Of a stretch of 6,791 nt of DNA, positions 5,518-6,791 are shown one piece after another. The stretch covers positions 1 to 6,791 of the forward strand of contig JAAZGM010000116.1 in assembly GCA_012511245.1 (NCBI GenBank). The letters are read 5' to 3'. Position 1 is the first letter of the stretch. Each line of letters opens with the position of its first letter. A program made the translations under genes and the position numbers. A model generated the notes under the pieces. The model had not been told where the DNA came from, did not search any database, and worked only from the letters and a program-made list of their open reading frames with translations. This DNA comes from Methanomicrobiales archaeon. GTDB taxonomy: Archaea > Halobacteriota > Methanomicrobia > Methanomicrobiales > Methanoculleaceae.

Positions 5518-6294
5518 TTATGCCACCTCCCCCGCATGCCACCGCAGCAGCTTCTGGTCGACGTAGTTTCGGAATATGCGGTCGATAGCAAGGCCTGCGA
5601 ACCCGAGGATCAGCATGTAGACGACGACATTGGGCATCTGGTGGAGGTAGTAGTTGTGCCAGAGCTGGTAGCCAAGGCCCGAACGGGAGACACCGAACAT
5701 CTCGGCGGCCACGAGACACATCCACCCGACACCCATCGCTATCCGGATCCCGGAGGCTATCGCCGGGACAGCGGAGGGGAGGGCGACGTGGCGGATCAGT
5801 TCAAACGATGTGTCGCACCCGAGCACCTTTCCTGCCTCGACGAAGACCTTCGGGATGGACCGGAATGCGGTGTATGTCGCGGTCAGGATCGGGAAAAACG
5901 CTCCTACGAAGATGACGAACCCTGCCGCCTGGGTCGTGAGCCCGAACCAGATGATAGCGAACGGTATCCAGGCGAGCGGTGGGATGGGGCGGAGGATCTC
6001 GATGATCGGGTCGAGGAGGAAGTCCGCAACCCGGAACCAGCCCATCAAGATCCCTATGGGAACACCGAGGAGGAACGCTGCAAGAAGTCCTATCCCGAAA
6101 TGCTGGAAACTCACCACGATATCGGCAACGAGGGTTCCGGATCCGAGGAGGTTTACAAAGGCAGCGGCGACGTCGGTGACGCTCGGGAGGATGAACGATC
6201 GCTTCACCACGTATTCGGCGACGATCTGCCAGATCACTGCTACGGTGATGAGCGATGCAATGCCGAGTAGTCGTTTCTGAGTTTTTCTGTTCAT
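5518..6294 (-). CDS. ABC transporter permease, SsuC/TauC type
   Basis: Inner membrane subunit of the importer, 258 residues from the ATG at 6294. The first membrane helix lies near residues 9-26, and further hydrophobic segments are near 58-86, 106-142, 171-200 and 222-238, consistent with about six helices. The stretch LRPIPPLAWIPFAIIWFG (101-118) is the mark of this family, and EAGKVLG (153-159) begins the cytoplasmic EAA loop that contacts the ATPase, continuing to LPSAVPAI (172-179). In-frame starts exist at 6378 (GTG) and 6372 (ATG), but they add a hydrophilic tail that reads through an inverted repeat and would begin upstream of the transcription start expected from the TATA-like element at 6381-6390. 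The Shine-Dalgarno sequence before 6294 is weak. The gene abuts the ATPase and follows the binding-protein gene. Confidence 0.9.
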   Translation of the reverse strand: MNRKTQKRLLGIASLITVAVIWQIVAEYVVKRSFILPSVTDVAAAFVNLLGSGTLVADIVVSFQHFGIGLLAAFLLGVPIGILMGWFRVADFLLDPIIEILRPIPPLAWIPFAIIWFGLTTQAAGFVIFVGAFFPILTATYTAFRSIPKVFVEAGKVLGCDTSFELIRHVALPSAVPAIASGIRIAMGVGWMCLVAAEMFGVSRSGLGYQLWHNYYLHQMPNVVVYMLILGFAGLAIDRIFRNYVDQKLLRWHAGEVA

Positions 6295-6328
6295 ATCTTC
6301 TTGTCCCGTTGTCTGGTTGGTGCCGAAG

Positions 6329-6351
6329 CGGGATGAGAGAGGTTCATCCCG
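6329..6351. repeat. Perfect 8-bp inverted repeat between binding-protein and permease genes
   Basis: CGGGATGA (6329-6336) and TCATCCCG (6344-6351) are exact reverse complements around a seven-base loop. The element lies in the 131-base gap, 34 bases before the permease ATG. In RNA it would form a stable hairpin; in DNA it could be an operator. No T-run follows on the minus strand, so it is not a bacterial-style terminator. A role in protecting the upstream message or tuning permease translation is inference. Confidence 0.55.
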
Positions 6352-6380
6352 GGGTATTCTCCAGTATTTCATCGGCACGA

Positions 6381-6390
6381 GAATAAAAGA
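6381..6390 (-). promoter_or_regulatory. Candidate internal TATA box before the permease gene
   Basis: TCTTTTATTC on the minus strand is an AT-rich, TATA-like element preceded by the purine-containing AAAAGTA. Start of transcription would fall near 6359, giving a leader of about 65 bases that contains the inverted repeat at 6329-6351. The match is moderate. The T-rich stretch could instead help end transcription after the binding-protein gene. Confidence 0.35.
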
Positions 6391-6425
6391 TACTTTTGGA
6401 GGGGAAAACGGATAGGGTTCCGGGG

Positions 6426-6791
6426 TTATGCCAGAGCCCTATCGTAGAACGAGAAATCAAAGAGGTCGTCCGCCGTGAGGGGGTTCGTGATGTAGCCGAG
6501 TTCGTACTGGAGCTCGGTGTACTCGACGACCGACGATGTGATGACGTGCGGGTCGGCTATCCAGGCACCGTCCCAGTCCCTGAAGGAGGCTTTCACGGTC
6601 TCGACGTTCTGTCCGGTCTTCTTTGCGTAGATGGACGCGGCCTCGTCGGGGTGGGCAAGGTTGTACTCCGTCCCCTTGATGTGAGTCTTCACGGCCTGCT
6701 CGACGATATCGGGGTGATCGCGGATCAGCGTCCCGCTTGCGACCATGACGCAGCAGGCGTGATCCTTCAGCATCTCGCCGGATTTCGCCAC
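6426..6791 (-). CDS. ABC transporter substrate-binding protein, NMT1/SsuA-like, C-terminal part (5' end cut by window edge)
   Basis: The last 121 residues plus stop of a periplasmic-type solute-binding protein; the open frame continues past the right edge, so signal peptide and N-terminal lobe are not seen. The fragment fits the second lobe of NMT1/SsuA/TauA-like proteins: VASGTLIRDHPDIVEQAVKT is the usual 'release of the ligand domain, then helix' block, followed by NLAHPDEAASIYAKKTG and a C-terminal helix-rich tail ending FDFSFYDRALA. Two adjacent cysteines (DHACCVMVASG) near the fragment start are notable in an extracytoplasmic protein. The gene order binding protein, permease, ATPase is standard. 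Ligand contacts lie mostly in the missing part, so the substrate is unknown. The first visible codon is GTG but should not be taken as the true start. Confidence 0.85.
   Translation of the reverse strand: MAKSGEMLKDHACCVMVASGTLIRDHPDIVEQAVKTHIKGTEYNLAHPDEAASIYAKKTGQNVETVKASFRDWDGAWIADPHVITSSVVEYTELQYELGYITNPLTADDLFDFSFYDRALA

Noticed and set aside
4840..6270. A 476-codon open frame on the plus strand opposite the ABC ATPase and permease
   Set aside because: Its product is rich in Asp, Glu, Arg and Gly without any family motif. It lies opposite two genes with complete motifs and is the usual by-product of GC-rich third positions.
6329..6351. Inverted repeat as a rho-independent terminator for the binding-protein gene
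   Set aside because: No T-run follows the stem on the minus strand, and archaeal termination depends on oligo-T rather than hairpins.
6295..6378. N-terminal extension of the permease from GTG 6378 or ATG 6372
   Set aside because: The added residues are hydrophilic, read through a perfect inverted repeat, and would start upstream of the transcription start predicted from the nearby TATA-like element.

Overview
The window looks like chromosomal DNA from a GC-rich methanogenic archaeon, most likely of the order Methanomicrobiales (Methanoculleus-like). That placement is inference. It rests on an archaeal-type ribosomal protein L10e (uL16), archaeal TATA/BRE promoter elements, a four-subunit 2-oxoglutarate:ferredoxin oxidoreductase next to a two-subunit class I fumarase, and strong GC bias. 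All ten genes lie on the minus strand, so the window reads right to left. There is no mobile element, CRISPR array, tRNA or rRNA, and no stretch over 131 bases lacks a gene.

Right part (6791 to 4756): an ABC importer of the nitrate/sulfonate/taurine (SsuABC/TauABC) type. It begins with the C-terminal third of a substrate-binding protein cut by the window edge. A 131-base gap follows, carrying a perfect 8-bp inverted repeat and a TATA-like element. Next come the membrane permease and the ATPase, which abut (TAA then ATG). The substrate cannot be read from the sequence.

Middle (4755 to 4080): the gene for ribosomal protein L10e, apparently with its own promoter and a T-run at its end. A 102-base intergenic region follows and holds a good TATA/BRE promoter. 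That promoter is placed so that the next transcript should start almost at the fumA ATG (leaderless).

Left part (4079 to 1): a tightly packed operon fumA-fumB-korD-korA-korB-korC. Stops and starts overlap by four bases at four of five junctions, and the fifth has an 11-base gap. Together these encode fumarase (malate/fumarate interconversion) and 2-oxoglutarate synthase (succinyl-CoA + CO2 + reduced ferredoxin to 2-oxoglutarate). These are two steps of the incomplete reductive TCA branch that hydrogenotrophic methanogens use to make glutamate precursors. Fumarate reductase and succinyl-CoA synthetase, needed between them, are not in the window. korC runs off the left edge.

I found no clearly new biological system. 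The points most worth a second look are the unusual second cysteine motif in KorD, the Shine-Dalgarno sequences written into the last codons of the upstream genes with near-constant spacing, the predicted leaderless fumA promoter, and the hairpin between the binding-protein and permease genes.
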